NCBI GenBank assembly: GCA_964036155.1
Contig: OZ038422.1
Location: 21,041,201 to 21,105,200 of the forward strand
Source: Diploscapter coronatus
Taxonomy: Eukaryota > Nematoda > Chromadorea > Rhabditida > Rhabditidae
Length of the DNA stretch: 64,000 nt
Direction of reading: 5' to 3'
Part shown: positions 34,501-49,500 of the stretch, piece after piece
Numbering within the stretch: the first letter of the stretch is position 1
How the letters are laid out: each line of letters starts with the position of its first letter
Notes under the pieces: model-generated
Told to the model about the DNA's origin: nothing
The model's database searches: none
Seen by the model: the letters and a program-made list of their open reading frames with translations, nothing else
Translations under genes and position numbers: made by a program

Positions 34501-37500
34501 ATGGTTGCCTGATGGAAGCTGGGCGCTCCTTGCTGCTCGGACTTGAGCAGCTTCACGCTCACATCCACGCACATCTCCACGCACAGACGGAAGAACTGGG
34601 TGATCTTGTCGTCAGAGGCCAGCACTCCGTGTTCGTGCATCTGAATCAAGCAATTATTAGTTGTAGGACAACGAGTTTTTTTTTGTTGAGAATATTGTAA
34701 TTGGATCTCTTTGAGTTGCTTTGAAAAGGGAACAAGTAGCTAGCAAATTACCACAGCGATCATATTTGCGAGTGCCTCCTGGGGCTGTCTCTGGGCCATT
34801 GGAGTGTAGCACAGGCCGATCCACTCGCGGAGAATCATTTCAACCTAGAACAAATGATAAATATAGAGATGTTCCGCAAATCGTTTCCTTACCTTTCCAG
34901 TCATCTCTCCATCTTCGGATCTGGAGATGGAGTGAATGACGGAGTCCATTCCGGGCATGCCGACCGGCGAGTCCATGCCGCCCTGACTCGAGGCCGTCGA
35001 GCCTGTGCCTCCGATGAATGCCGAGGCGGCAGGCATGCGGTCGAAATCGCCCGAGGTCGCTGAGCGCATCTGCTGGAATTTGTAGAGCTGCTCGCAGGTC
35101 AGAGGGAATGCCTGAAAATAGCTCATTTATTCATAAAATTTATTTTCTTGTGGCTCATAATAATCCTTTCTCCTTGACTCTAAACTGTGTTACTCTCGTA
35201 ACTTTAGCATCGAGCCCAATTCAAACGGCTGCACAAACCTCCTTGAAGAGTGGCAACTTGGTGACGTCTCCGCCCGTGACCGTCTTGACGAGTCTTGTGG
35301 CGAAGATGGCAGCTTCCTGGTTGGCGCCCGCGTCCATCATCTCCCTGGCCATGTACTGATCCCACAGCGAGGTCACCAGGAACTGTCGCTTGAGGATCAC
35401 CTCGAACGCCTCGATGTTCCACTTGTAGTCCGAGCGAATGCCGATGATCGCCATCGTTATGCGCTTCGTCAACTCAGCCTGAAGTTGATCACTCAGCAGC
35501 GTCATTGAAATTTTCAGTATCAATATATGATGGGGGAAAAATCCTCGAAAAGATAAGACTCGTAAATTTTCGTCCTGTTCGCTATTTTTTCTCTTCTCTA
35601 CGCTTTAGGAGGAAGAAAGTTAACGTAGCTCAAAAACACATCTCAAATAAATCGAGCTGCTGTTTTGGTATTTGTGAATCTGGTGAAAACATATGAAATT
35701 CAGAATAATGAAATTTGCTCTTCTGGCCAAGTTATTTACCTGAGAGAACTGAGTGAGGAGGACGCGCATAGTGCCGACGAAGAGCTCCATGAGCCGCTTG
35801 GACCACTCGATCTCTGCAGGCACCTTGGAGGTGTGCTCGTGATAGGCATGCAGCAGCAACTCGACCGTCCGGTTGATGAGCAGCAGGACGATCTGCGAGT
35901 CGCGCGGGTTGGTCGCCAGTTGCAGGAGAATGTCTCTGATCTGTCCCACTGCCTGGAAGGCCTTGCTCTGCACGCACGGCGACTGCCCCATGATGTAGTC
36001 CACGTCCTTCACCACACTCGTCAGGTTGTGCGAGAACGCGTCGATCTCCTTCAGGGACTCCTGGTTCATGGATCGCTGCAGCTCGGCGGCTGCTGCTGTG
36101 GCCGAGGCACTCGACATGTCCTCGGTGCCCGTCGAGGGCTTGAAACCGCAGATCCGACTGAAAATGAATAACAACAGTGAGCTTTGAAGGGGCAATTTGT
36201 GTAATTTCGGTAGACAAAAATGATATATAGTTGATTATTTTAAATTGGTGAAATACTCACGAAGTGAACTGCTCATAGACAGCGAGATTGGCCTTGTCAG
36301 TGGGCCCCGACTTGATGGCGATCTTTGCGGGCAGTTTCCTCTGCTTCATTTCTGCCACTTCGTCCCGGTACTCGCTTCCTTCCCTTCTCGCTTCAATTCT
36401 CCTGCAAGCATATTGGTTTCCCCCTTTCGTTCCCTTCGAATTTCTTTACTTGTTGTAATCAGCCTCGAGTCGCTTTTCCATCTCGAGAGTGGCCTTTTCG
36501 CAGGCAGTCTTCACGATGAAATTGGTCGTGAGTTCCACGTTGTCCGCGGCGATTGTCTGAGTGGCCTCCTCGATCATTTTCTGCTGCAAATCAAAGGGCT
36601 CATTGTGAACACTGTCCAAGTTGCTTACCATCTCAGAATTAGCGTTGGCAGCCCGTCCGCTCTGGAAGGCCTGTGTGAGGTAGCCAACAATGGCCGAGGC
36701 CAGGGGATCTCTGCAAGTGATCATCGCCATTCCTGCCGTCATTGCTCGCATCTGCAATTTTGTCGTTCAATAAAATATCGTGTTTTTTCTGGATAAATGC
36801 TTCTTCTTTCAGATCGATGCAAGAATTAGTAGCATCACTTTTCTTATCTTCATTTGCAAAATCAGAGAGAACATTCTACACTATTCTGATAAGTGAAGAA
36901 ATTATGAGCTCACCATGTAGAATGCAGCGATCTTCATGTTCTTCTCGTCGGGATCCATGGCGAAGTCCTTTCTGATGAGATTCTCCGTGACGGTCATCGC
37001 GATTTTGAGAGCCCTTTCAGTGACTGGGCCAATCAGCTCCTTGATGGCGTGGTGCAGAGCTGCACGGACACATTGCTTCAGATGAGGATAGGTCTGCAAA
37101 TTGAAGCAATGAATTCAAAGTGAAATGGAATGAGGGGTATCTTTGAAAGTTCATAATGTTTAGTCTTTGTCGCCTTATTATCATTCATAGTTCGGCAATG
37201 TTATGTCCCAGAGATTTTAAAAGAAACATACTTGTCCTAAGAAATGAGAATTTTTATCCTAGAGCGTTATTTTTTCCTTTTTCTTTTAATTAAAAGCACT
37301 CATTCGTTTCACAAAGGTACTCGCAACCAATATTTTATATTTCCATAAATCGTGGACTTCTAAGTGCACAGATGAAATACCTGGAAGAGAGGCAGATGAG
37401 TGGCGATTTTGACGTGAGGAGTGAGGCCGTCGACGGACACAATGTCGATGTCGTGGTAGGCGAAATGACTGGACGCAGCACTGGCAATCGAGCCGACCAC

Positions 37501-40500
37501 ATCGCTGCCCTGTCCGGGTGCGTCAGGAGCAGGGGTGTTGGGCTTGGTCTCATTGCCGAGTGCGGGCGTCAGGCCTCCACCCAGATCCATTCCAGGCGCG
37601 TTGATTCTCTGCTGATTCGGCACAGGACTCGGTACTTCTGGAGGAGCCAGAATCTGTAAATTGCTTTAATGAGCATCGATTAATATGCACAACTCGTAAA
37701 ATTCAATTCATCTGATTTTCGATTTTTTCTTTAGAAAAGAAAAACCTGCAAATAATCCAAAAATATTACCTTGAGATCACTGAGTTGTTGCGGCACTCGC
37801 AGCAGTTTGTCTGTGTCCTTGAGAATTCCCTCGATCGGCAGAGAGTTCAGATCCACGTTCAGTTCTTTGCACAGGACCTAAATAGTTTTGTCATTCCTTT
37901 CACTTTTCTGGACAACAAACCTCGATTTCGAACTTGAGATTAATTTTCAAATCGGGTTCGTTGTGCAACTCAGCCAATATCTTCAAAATCGACCGTATCC
38001 AAGCACAACTTGCAGAGAAGATCTGAAAATAACGAGCGTGAAAAAAACAATTTAGAAATCCTAATGTGTTGCCCACGAGATATATCAATTTTATCTTGCT
38101 TTGTTTACGGTAGGATATGGAGTCAGACATTTTAAAACCAATGTCTTTGATTGATCTATCTCTCGCACAATTTGCGAAAAAGTCGCTTACAGGTGTTTTG
38201 CTGCAGGAGAGAAGGATCTTGGAGATGAAGGGAACGACGAATAGCAGTTCGGACTGTCCCTTGTAGTAGGCCTCGAGAAGGAGAGACTTGAGATCGAGTT
38301 CCTTGAGGAGAATGGGTCTGCTCCTGGCGATCGTAATCGCGCCCAGCCACATGCCCAAGTTCTTCAGCAGCTGTCTGTCGCTGTAGTTCGCCCCCGCATT
38401 CTGACGCTTGTCCGTCCGGAGAAGAATCTGAAACGGGAATTTTATGTTATCTTTCGATGGTGTTATATAAAATAATAGAGAGAAACAACCAGTTAGAAGG
38501 ATCACGGTAAGCCTCACTCAGTTTGAAAAGAAAATACCTGATTGAGAGAGATGGATAGGACAAGGCAGAGAAGTAGTTACTCAAATACTATCAGAATTTC
38601 AAACTTTACGTTCTGATATGAACATTTCCTATTCTGCTCTATCCATGACCGAAATCGGCCAAATCCATTTACTTTCGAAATGAGTGAGATATACAGTGAG
38701 CCATTTTTTTGAAATAAACAGCAGATTTGATGCAAACTTTTTGATAGAAAAGTCCGATTGTCTATGTGCTGTGTGAACGAGTTAAATTTACAAAGATGTG
38801 TAGTTTACAAAGTTGGCGTACTTTATAATTTGATAAAATAAGCTCAGATGGTTGTGAATATCGTCAAGTGACTTCAGCAACACGGACCAACCATTAGTTC
38901 ATCATTGCTTATCTCCTCATGACTCCTCATGATCTAACACACTACCACTAGACTATCGCGCCTCACCGCATTGTCAGCGTCTGCATCTAATATGTCATAC
39001 CTTGATATTTCTGAAAGTCTCCCTGCGGATGTACTCATCGAGCTGTGGATTGGCAATAGCCTGCACGAATTGGTTGTAGAGTGGCTGGTAGTTCTGCTCG
39101 ATGGAGACTCGTTTCATGACGATATACTGCGACAGCCAGCGGATGAACGGATCGCCCAGGTCGTTGATCATTCCGATCAGCTGCAAATCGCACTTTCAAT
39201 TTATTCGTTTGATCCGAATTAAGAACTTTACAATTGAGATTAAATGAATGCTACAGAATTAAAGGCGTAATAAAGAGTTGGCCAGATTTGTTACTTTTTC
39301 TGGCAATATCATAAATAAAAGTTCCACCTCCCCTTTTTACTCATCTCTGGTTAGTGTCATCAAGTCTAAAAACTGTAGCTAATATCAAATCTCCTACCTC
39401 TTCCTTTTTAGCAATCATGTTCGTGTGGCTGAGGTTGTTGAAGAGGAAGGAGATTTTGTCCATGACGGCCTCCGTCGGCTTTTCTGCTTCCGCGCCTTCT
39501 TTCTCCGTCGCACTCACCAGCGTCTCTGCATTCGTGTACGAAAGCACCGAGTTTCCCTAAAACGTCATTTGGTTGTCTATTTTTTCTTCAGATTTATTAT
39601 CTTACAGTTCTCGGATTAGCGGTGCCAGTAGAAACAGCTTTGGAGGCAGCCAGACCAGAGGCAGCCCAGATGGGTGGAGTAGAGCGGCCACTGATCTCGC
39701 CTGTTGGAGCGCCTAAAATAGGAATAGTGTCGTAGTGATTTTCCCAAATCGAATACATTTTTTCAAAGAAGAAAAATGAAGTGAATACTCTCACTAAAAC
39801 AACATATTTTCAGTTTTACTCTTTTCCTATTTCGATAAAAGTACTCGCATTGTGAGAGAATAATCGCAGTCAGAGAGCTTCACTAGCTATGGTTGCATGT
39901 TACAAATTATTTGAATTTGAAAAACGAATAAAAATCATTCGCAATTGATCTCGATTGTAATAGGCGAAGATTCTTACCAGTAGAAATCCCAGGAATGCTC
40001 CCAATTCCCCCAGAAGCCCCACCGGCTCGCTGTGCCTGAGCAGGCTGCTCTCCCCTGGTGCCCATCATCACATAGTCGTACAGTTCCGGGGGGAATTTCG
40101 AGAAGTTCTCGTTCTGCGAGATCATCTGGCAGACCTGCAAAAGTAGCTCACATAACACGAGTGACTTGGCCTAATTAAAGTCGTCATCGTTTTTTTTGTG
40201 TTTCGTGAAAATTAATGAATTATAAATTAGACATATGTGAAGGGAGGAATGAGGAATTGCGCGCGCACGTAGAATGTGCAATTCAGTAATTCAATGATGA
40301 AACACAGAAATTGGCGATGAAAAGGAGAAGCTAAAAATTTCGCAATCAATATTTGAGAGTTTGCAGAACATAACAAGTGCCAAGTAGACAATCTTAGGCG
40401 AGGATTGTAGTCGGGAAATTCGAAGTCGATGCCTCCAATTCGAAAGAGGGCGAGGTGAATTCTTCAAATCAGATAGGATGTATCCAAGGAAACAGGAAGG

Positions 40501-43500
40501 AAAAGGAGCTATAGATGAAGAATAGACAGTCAGTCAAATCATCAAATTGTAGCGCTGTCTATCGCCCATCAGTCTGCTCATTCAGCTCTAAGCCGATAGC
40601 TTCATCTCTCTATTCGACGAAATTCACCTTTCTCCTCGCTTTTTATCTACTGATATAATGTTCTATTTATGCTCTTCAGTCGAATACTTCGATTGAGGAT
40701 TTTTCCTCCTTCTGTGTTTCCCTTTTCTAATGCGATTTACTCGTTATTGCCGCTGAGTAAAAATATCTTGATCCTCTTTCTAACAGCGATGAATAAGAAG
40801 GAAGAAAGAGAGAAGAGGAGAGGAGAGGAGATTAATCAGTTGAAGGAATTATCGCTATGGAAACTTGAGATAAACGGTCAAGGATCGGTTGAGAATTAAA
40901 GGGCATTTGTACTTTTTAATTTACTTTTCATTTCAATCAAATTGATCATTGGGTTGAAAAACTGTCTATCTTCTTTTCTATACACTATTTCTCAACGAAT
41001 TACGAAGGTTTGTATTTTGGCAAAAACATAGCAACGCTGAATACTCGACCAGTTAGTTACCAATACCAATGGCTGATAAAGATAAGCGGATGCTTTAGCC
41101 ACTCTCCCAGTGTGCAATACCTGTGGCAATATGACTGCGTTAGATGCCCCTCCCGTGGTAGTTTCTTTTTCTCTCTCCATATTGCATGCGCTCCTGTCTA
41201 GCGATATAGAGCTTTTATGGTATAGAAAAAAGATGCCACACAATTTGGTGGCTTCTCAATGATCAGTTTGATTGAAAAACGGGGTACCTTGGGATACGAG
41301 CAGAGTCTGGACTTGCAGGCATTGAGCGCAACGAGACCGAACGTCCAGAGATTGCTGCCGACGTCCGCCTGCAGGGACTCCATCACTTTGCGCACTGCTG
41401 TCGCGAAATGCACATTGCTGAATGAATATTCGTAAATTACTATTCGGCCTTTTCAAAATAATTATCAGATGACGCTTTCCAGAAAAAATCATATTATTTT
41501 CATTTTCAGATATTTTAAAGCTCACCTGATGATGCCCTCTCGAATGATTCCTCCGTACATTTCTGCAGTGGTCTTTAATTCGCGATCGGGGTATTCGTGG
41601 AAGAATCGATACTCCTCGAACAGATTCTTCACCACGCAGTTGAGCACTTTCTGGTCACGAGAATTGCTCGAGTTCTTGAAGGCCTTCAACTGGCGAATCA
41701 GGTCCTCGACTGTCAGAGTGCCTGCCTGGCTGAAATAGAAAGAGAATTGAATGAGGAAGTTCATTCTCATGGCAATTTCATTGTTCAAACTACTGCCGCC
41801 GAGTAGTGCAGGTAAAATTATGTGAATCGATGCGAATGAGTGTGGATCGATTAATTTGGAAATTGCCTATCCGAATTGATTCGTTTGCACTAGAAAAAAT
41901 TGCCGCTTCACACGGATTAGCAGGAACTATGCTGAGATAGCAAATGGCCCTCTTAATAATGACCATTCTCTTGAAAATGTCAAAAATGGTCATTTTCAGA
42001 TTTCGTCTTGAAGAGCCTTATTTTAGTAGTTTCACCTGTAGATTTTCTCGAAATAGGAATTGGCCTCGTCCTGCACGTCCTCGGGGAACTGAATGTCATC
42101 AGAACCCGAGTATTGGATGCCGCCACTAGAGAGGGAGGAGGGCATTGTGAAGACGGTCGAACGAGCCGGGGCGAAGTCTGGCTGAGCCGCTGTTGGAGGC
42201 ATTTGAGGCCTGAAGATTATTTTTTTTTGTTTTTCGAAAATCGTATTATCGATGACATATTCAGTCGATTTGATGAGTGAACTTGGACAAAAATATAGAA
42301 TTTCCTCGTTTTTGACAGGATATTCATGCAAGATGTTGTCCTCCTTCCGAAAACCTATGAGTTTTATCATTCTCGCGTTTTATGCATGATTCTTTGAACA
42401 CTCCTCCGTTCAGGCTAGATCTGTCTCCATTTGGCTTACTTGAAATCGAGCCCAGGTGTGGGCGGACCGGGAGTCCTGCCAACAGGAGGCGCTGCATTGG
42501 CGAGCAGATGCCAGGGAGTGGAGCTGGAATTCTGTCTCTGCGGCTGCTGCTGCTGCTGCTGAATGGCCGAACGCATCATCTGACTCGAGGGCGACATCTG
42601 ACTGGCTGGGGGATTCGCAGAGGGCTGCACGTTCTGAAAAGTACTCATTTTGTGGATGACAAAGTGAAGGGAGTGGCGCAATGAAGGAGGAGCGCATTCT
42701 CTACTGAATGATGGATGGTCTCCTTGTAAATATTTGCAGCATCATTTAGCAAAATGTCCTCTGCTTGACCGTATTTATCCGCATGTGTCAAGGTGCAGCG
42801 TTCTCAACTACCCCCTTTTCTTTGTTATCCAATTACCTTGAGAATGTCCCTGGCTCCATTGAAAGGCATGCCCATTCCCATCATGAGGCTCATTCCGGGC
42901 GGCTGATGTCCTCCCTGAATATTCTCATCATTGTCCTCTTATTCCCTTCCTCACTCACCATGTCGAGTCTGCCGGCCATCGGGTTGTAGTGGGGCATTCC
43001 GCTGGCCGAGAAACTGTTGGTGCGTTGCGGAAGGCCGCTGGGGGGAGGGCCTGTAACACAACAAGTCAGATGAATACATGACACAGCGAGGGCGGATTCG
43101 CTACATTTGTCACGCAATGTCACGACGGCCCTCTTTCTACTTTTCAACGGATAATCAACGTCGCCGACTCGTTTTCTTCTATGTCCTCCTATACTTCCTA
43201 ACCTCCCCTCTATCCGTTGACAAGTACAGAGAGCCTTTCTTCAAAACAGCAATTTGCAAATGTTATATTCTATCATCTTCCCCTTCCACTAATTCATTGT
43301 CTAACCATAAGACATTTGCCAATCGCTGTGATGGACTCTCTTGGAAGGTTTATGCGCAGTATTGGGCGAGATTGCTGATGAGAAAAACTGTAGACGCCTT
43401 CCAAGAGCCCTAGTTGTTTTATAACATCGCGATAACAAATGCAGGAGGTCTGCGCAGCGAGTCGCTGATAGCCCCAGGACCTGGTTGATTGCTGCCGAAG

Positions 43501-46500
43501 ACGGGAGGACCGACCCCCGAGCCGCGACTGCCGCCTGCCACTGCCGAGTTCCGACCCGAGTTGTCTTTCAGCATCATTTGCTAAAAACACGAAATTAGCG
43601 GAGAAAATCACGAGAATTTGAAAATTTTCATGTTAGAGAAGTGTTACTTGAACAAATTGACAAACCCGGAACACCTAATTCAACGGAAAATATTTGAAAA
43701 ATCGATAAATTGTGGAACTTGTGCCCTTCCAAATCACCCCCGTACCTATGTCTGACTGATGCCTGCTGCTGTTTGAATAACTTGCCAAGCCAAGTGGCAA
43801 ACAGCATGCGAGTGAAGGGGACGGGTAGGCCAAATGTGAGCGAGATTGGGCAAATCACACCAAGCACTGATAAAGAATCACGATTCGAAAATTCGAAACG
43901 ACAAAATGTCGATTTTCAGTTGAATAGCTAGAGCGAAGAGAAAGAGGGGCACGGGAGGCAGAGGCGCAGGGGAGAAATAGAGGGGGATGAGAGGTGAGGG
44001 GAGAGAAAAAGGGAAAGGTGCATTGGAGTGAACAGAGAGGAAGAGGATAGAGCAGAAAAAGAGGAGGAGGGAGAGAAAAAGAGGCTGCTGCTGCTGGGTA
44101 GAGACAGACAGGGAGTGCAGAGTTGTGAAAGAGACGGAGCACAAGGCAAGTTGCAGGTTACCTTTCGAGCTGGAAGAGGGTTGACTGATTTGCGACGACG
44201 ACTCATCTAGTGAATTGGAATGTGAATGAGTGGGGATTTGCTGGATTAGGAGATGAATAGAAATTTGGATGGGAATCGCGTCTCGTCGTCATTCATATTT
44301 CGTCGAAGTACAATGGCTGAGAATAGACAGGCAAGGGAGGTGGGAGAAGATGACGTCAGCACATTGCATGGTTACAAAATCAAGTGATTGGAGAAGGGAA
44401 GAGGAGAATGAAGTGGCGAGAGTGGAGGGGAAGACTAGCACGTGCAGTCCCACTCTCGTTGCTGACTTGGTCTGATGTCCTGATTAGCTGCTGAGTAGGA
44501 CACTCCGATTGAGAATAAAGAAGGGAGAATGGTTTGTCTAACAGGCGATACAGACAATCTGTAACCTTCACAACACAAATACGGCGATAAGAAGAGTAGT
44601 ACAAACTGAATGGAAAGGAGAATTGAAAAAGAATAAATTCAACATAAAACACATGCTTTTTCGAGTTCCGGTGACCTTGCTTCAGTAATCTCACGGGTTC
44701 AAACAATGCACATTAAAAGTTATAAAATGAAATTAAGGCCTTCACTATGTTACATGGCTTCCTTTTTTCTCGGTGTCTCTCAGTGAGAGAGATAAAATTC
44801 GTCATAAATCAGTAATTGGCTTATTGGTATAGCGACGATTACGGTTGTTCCCTCGTTAAAGAGAAAAAGAGGAAAATCTGCGCTTCTTGATTTCACGCAC
44901 TATTTTTTTCGCCCGCTGCTTACATCGTGAAATGGAGAGTTATTCATTTAGTGGCGTTTTACAAAGCTAATCACCTCATCAACAGGCCAAGTTGTTTTAA
45001 AGATTGACTTTTGCTAATTTGATTTTGTATACTTGATATGCTGGTAGGTTGATAAACTTTAAAAACCGAAATGAAAAAAAAAACAAATGTTATTCTGCGC
45101 AAGGATAAGAAGATGAGCACCCGTAAGCAAACGATTAACTGTGTAATATTCTTTTTCTGTACAAAAATATGTAACATTGATCATGAACATGTGCATATTA
45201 GTTATTCCAAAATCCTCACAATACCCATTGAAAGATTTTTGTTTCGAAAGTTCATCACTTTCGTAATTTATCTATTTATAATGTTCATCAACGATCAGTT
45301 TTATAGAAAAGCTCTCTTCGGATTAGATGCTAGCGTGATTTAGAAAATATTGACAGTCAAAACACCCTACACGATGGGTTGGGCATTCTGACACCAAATA
45401 TCCCCTATCCTATTCCTGCTTAATCTCTAAACTAAATGCTTGATGATGTACTCTTCAATGAACTTTCCCAATCGATGAACGATGTACATGATGATTAGCT
45501 TTACAAAATCCCGTTTGAATAAGCATTAGAAATGTATCATGCATTACAGATTAGTTTTTTTCTCAAATAAACAGTATTTACACCTTGAACAAAATAAATC
45601 TAACTAGATTCACCTGTTGTTGTTGTTGCAAGGAGAGCATTTGATTCGTGATTTCAGTGAACGGTTTGTGGAGAGGGTGATTGGGCACGTGGATGATGTG
45701 GGCGTGGACGAACTTGAGCAGGATCTTGACCGTGTCCGGAGTGAGAGTGGCTCCTATGCCCTGGGCTGAAGGGATGATGCTCGGCGGGGCTCGACGCTTG
45801 ATCTGCGTCAGAATGTTCTCGATCAAGCTGTCCTGAAAGAAATAGTTTCTCTAAAAAATGGTCCTCTTTCAAAATGCCTTATAATCCTTGTATTTGTCCT
45901 CGAGCCATTTCTCCAATTTGAGGTAGTCACGTTTGGAGGCGAGGCAAGCCAAGTCGATGATGAAGGGCAGTTCCTTGCCGATTCCCAGCAATTCAGATAG
46001 ACCCTGAGGCTTCAGATCGTGAGCAACCTGAAAACAACTTCGATCTTTATCAACAAGATAATATCAATAATTATTAGGTCTGGATAAAAATAACTCAAGG
46101 AATATAAGCTGCACAATGAATCCCGTTCAAAACTGGTGAAAAAGTTAATTCTGACATGCTGATAGCAAATATTATGTTGAAAAACGCTAAAGATAAGGAT
46201 TCTGAAAACCTACATCTCGGCCCAAAAGTTGAACTATTTGTTTTTCAATACATTGGCAAAATTAAAAATTGCTAAGGTATTTCCGAATAACCCTGATAAT
46301 GTGGTTATCATCGTATTTGAAATTTTCAAGTGTCATGAGATAATTTAGAGAACTAAAAATTATAAATTAAAAAAAAAAAAAGCTTACATCGAGAATCTTG
46401 GCCAGTTTCTGCTGATCATCCGAGGCTTTGACATAGATAGTGACGAAAGCCTCGAGAATCATTTCGTGGATTCTCTTGCGAGGAAGGACGTCGCTGTTCC

Positions 46501-49500
46501 AACCGACATTGAGCACGGCGATGGCATTGGGATGTTGGCAGATGAAGTTGGGCAGCAGGGCCGTGATGATTCGCTCGCGCAGAGACTGGTGAGGCAGGGA
46601 GGTCTGCAAATGCAGGAATCACAACGATATACGGAAAAGGAAGAGATACATGAATCTGGAAGATTGCCAGAAGGAGAATGTCAGGACACTGGGGCAGGGC
46701 CGGCTGCAGAATGCGAGCCACTGCCTGCATGTGAGGACCTCGTTCCGCAATACTCAGCAGAGTTTCAGTCAAGTCGAGGCAACACCTTAATTTGAATGAT
46801 GAACAACGGATAATAATTTACCACGAATCTTTGATATATACAGTGGCGCATAAAAGTTTGGAACAATGTATTAGACTGGAGATTTGAAGATCTCCAGATT
46901 TAGAATAAGTTCAAACGTCTTCATTCCAAATCAAAAGAGTAATACGTTTAGTTTTCGTTGAGATTATGATTATTTAGAAAAGTTCAGATTTGGAACACTT
47001 CAGCTGTGAAAAAAACATTGAATATCGTACGGTTTGATCGAAATTCTACAAAAAAAAATGTTTGCAAAAGCATAAACTAAAATTACTCTGCCATCGGATA
47101 GCTAAACTAATGAAGAATGGGCTGTTCCTTACCAATTGGCAATATTCGAATCTTTTTCATCAGGCATATTTTTGAGGGAGTGACTGGGCTGCACAACAGA
47201 GCGGTGTGGATAGTCGATGAGGCAAAACAGGTCTGAGTGCTCGATCACGTTCTGCAGCAGGGTTAGTTGGGCATCTCTGCAATTGCAATGAATGCATGAA
47301 TGAACGAATGGAGTAAGGGACAACGACACCCACTGATTGGCCCACTCCTTGTAGAGGAGTTCGACAGGGAAATTGCGGGCCTTGTAGACGGACAGGAAGA
47401 CGTCCACGAACAGCTTGAAGCCCGAGCGATTCTCCACGCGAAGCGTCGAGTCGTCCAGATAGACGATCACATTCACCCAGCTCAGTGTCGGATTCTGAAA
47501 ATAAATTCGTTAACAAGCGATAATAAACAAAAAGATGTAGATATAGTACCGGGCCACCTATTAGACTTTAAGTGTTTGATTTTGAAAATTGTTATGGTCC
47601 GATCGGAAAGAAATTTTGTACATATAAAGTGGACATCAAGCGAAAACATGCTGTTACAGTTGAATTTGATCATTATGAGTATTAAAATCAGAAATTCAAA
47701 TTTTCATGGGTGGCCGAATACTTTGATCCGCTATTTTCGTTTCCTTCAGAATTATTATTCATCGTAGACATCTAACAATAAGTATAGAAATAGGAGAGGT
47801 TATAGTGACGATAAGAAAACCTCGACTTTGCGCACTATTTTTCCGCGCTGTAATGTTGTGATTGCTGTAAGATATCCAAGTTGGTTTCATTTCACACATG
47901 CATTTTATGGGTCTTTCTTCAAATGAAATATAGAAATGCATACGATGTGCATGACGGCCTCGGCAAAAGCCTTTCCATTCCATGACTGATCGGCAGGGGA
48001 CAACTCACCGATTCCTGGGCCGGCACTAAAAACGGAAATAATTCAGAGAAGTGTAGAGTTAGAAAGTCTACCGTTCGAAAGAAGCATGTCTCTGGAATCC
48101 TCGCTGCGCCTGCTCGATGAGCCAAATGACTGCTGCAGCGACAGAGGGGGGAGAGAAGACACGAGCTGAAAATGAACATATTTTCGGAAAAAAAAGATTG
48201 GAAAAAGGCGAGCATCTTGAAATAACGTGTCGAAGGAATGACAAGATCTATAGCTAAAGATAGAGGATAAGGCGATTATAGGAAGAAGTGGCGTGGGATA
48301 AGACAAGTTTCGCCACCAAGAAGTCGTCATATCATTTAGTAATTGTCAAAATGATGCCTCGATCGATGTTGGCCCTGTTGAAAGCAGCCAGCAGAGAGTT
48401 GGGGTTGGAAGCGATTATCGGACCGATTTCCTGCAGCAAAGTGCGCAGAGCCTCGCGGTGGGTTTCCATTATGATTGGTTTCAGAACCTAAAATAAGAAA
48501 ATTAGCTAACTAAATTAGATTATAACTTTTAGGAGTATTTTCAGTTCGTAAATGACAAACTTTTTCCTTAATTTAGCGCAATGAAAAATGCTTCCTTTTT
48601 CTACAATTTCTACCGCATTTCTTCATTTCTATATTGCGCCACGTCATTCCGTCATTTATAGGCTGCCGAAAATGCTTAATTTTCTCCACAAAATTACTCA
48701 AGAAAACTTTAACTGAAAATTTACCTCAACTTCAGCAGAGAACACTTGCTTGTTGAAGATCTCGTCGATTTGGGATCGGAGTGTCTCCTTCTGATTGTAT
48801 TTGGTGCCTGTCTTCTTGCAGAAAAGACGAAAAATCAGAGGCTGATAGAGGAGCTGGGTCGATTCGGTCGCTACCTGAAACAGGTTTGTCTAAAGAAATG
48901 CGATTGAAATTTTTGGAATTGAACGATTTGATGTCTTATATGAGTGAACATGATATGCGAAATTAGTCTTTTTTAAAATAAATACTAAAAACATAATTTG
49001 AATGAAAAAATGACATAAGATTTGACGAAATGATAAACCTTTCATTTTCCACACTATTTCGCTCAATTCTAGCCTCACTTCCCTATCTCTAACCAAAGGG
49101 TTGGTAAGTCCATTAGTCCGTCGTTTAGTAATTTCCGGGAAAATTGAATGAAAAATATACCTGCTTGAGGAAATTGATAGCAACGATAGGATCGATGTGA
49201 GTTGTTTCGAGGTCGAGATACTTGGAGACTGCACAGATCACGAATTCGGGACGGAGACTGCACTTGTTCTGCTCTGAATGAACGAAGCTATATTGGTAAT
49301 ACGCAAAGAGCGTCTATTGAAGATAAGAGAGTGGCTGGAGAAGACAAGCCAATTGATCGAACTCTGTTCATTAGACAAGCCATTTAATCGGATAAAATAT
49401 AAAATTTCAAGAGACTGCCTGCCTGCTCCTTTATGTCAGAATAACCGTTCTTTTGCTCACTGATAATAAGGGCATGAAAGAGGAGTAATTACTTTGGGAG

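Noticed and set aside
35665..36796. Long plus-strand open frames opposite CNOT1
   Set aside because: Antisense shadows of conserved CNOT1 exons; the minus-strand reading matches the family.
38905..38975. tRNA-like string on the minus strand (TAGTCTAGTGGTA, an A-box match) in a CNOT1 intron
   Set aside because: No B-box at the right distance and no cloverleaf could be drawn; at best a decayed tRNA-derived repeat.
41030..41125. Minus-strand sequence with A-box-like GAGTGGCTAAAGC and B-box-like GGTCGAG
   Set aside because: Acceptor and T stems do not pair convincingly, so no tRNA gene is claimed.
42436..42681. Minus-strand frame starting [10 protein letters not shown] as a separate gene
   Set aside because: It is an internal CNOT1 exon: an acceptor (TTTTCAG) lies just before AACGTGCAG and the reading continues from the upstream linker exon in phase.
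44660..44715. GGGTTCAAAC resembling a tRNA T-loop
   Set aside because: No flanking stem pairing and no D-arm upstream.
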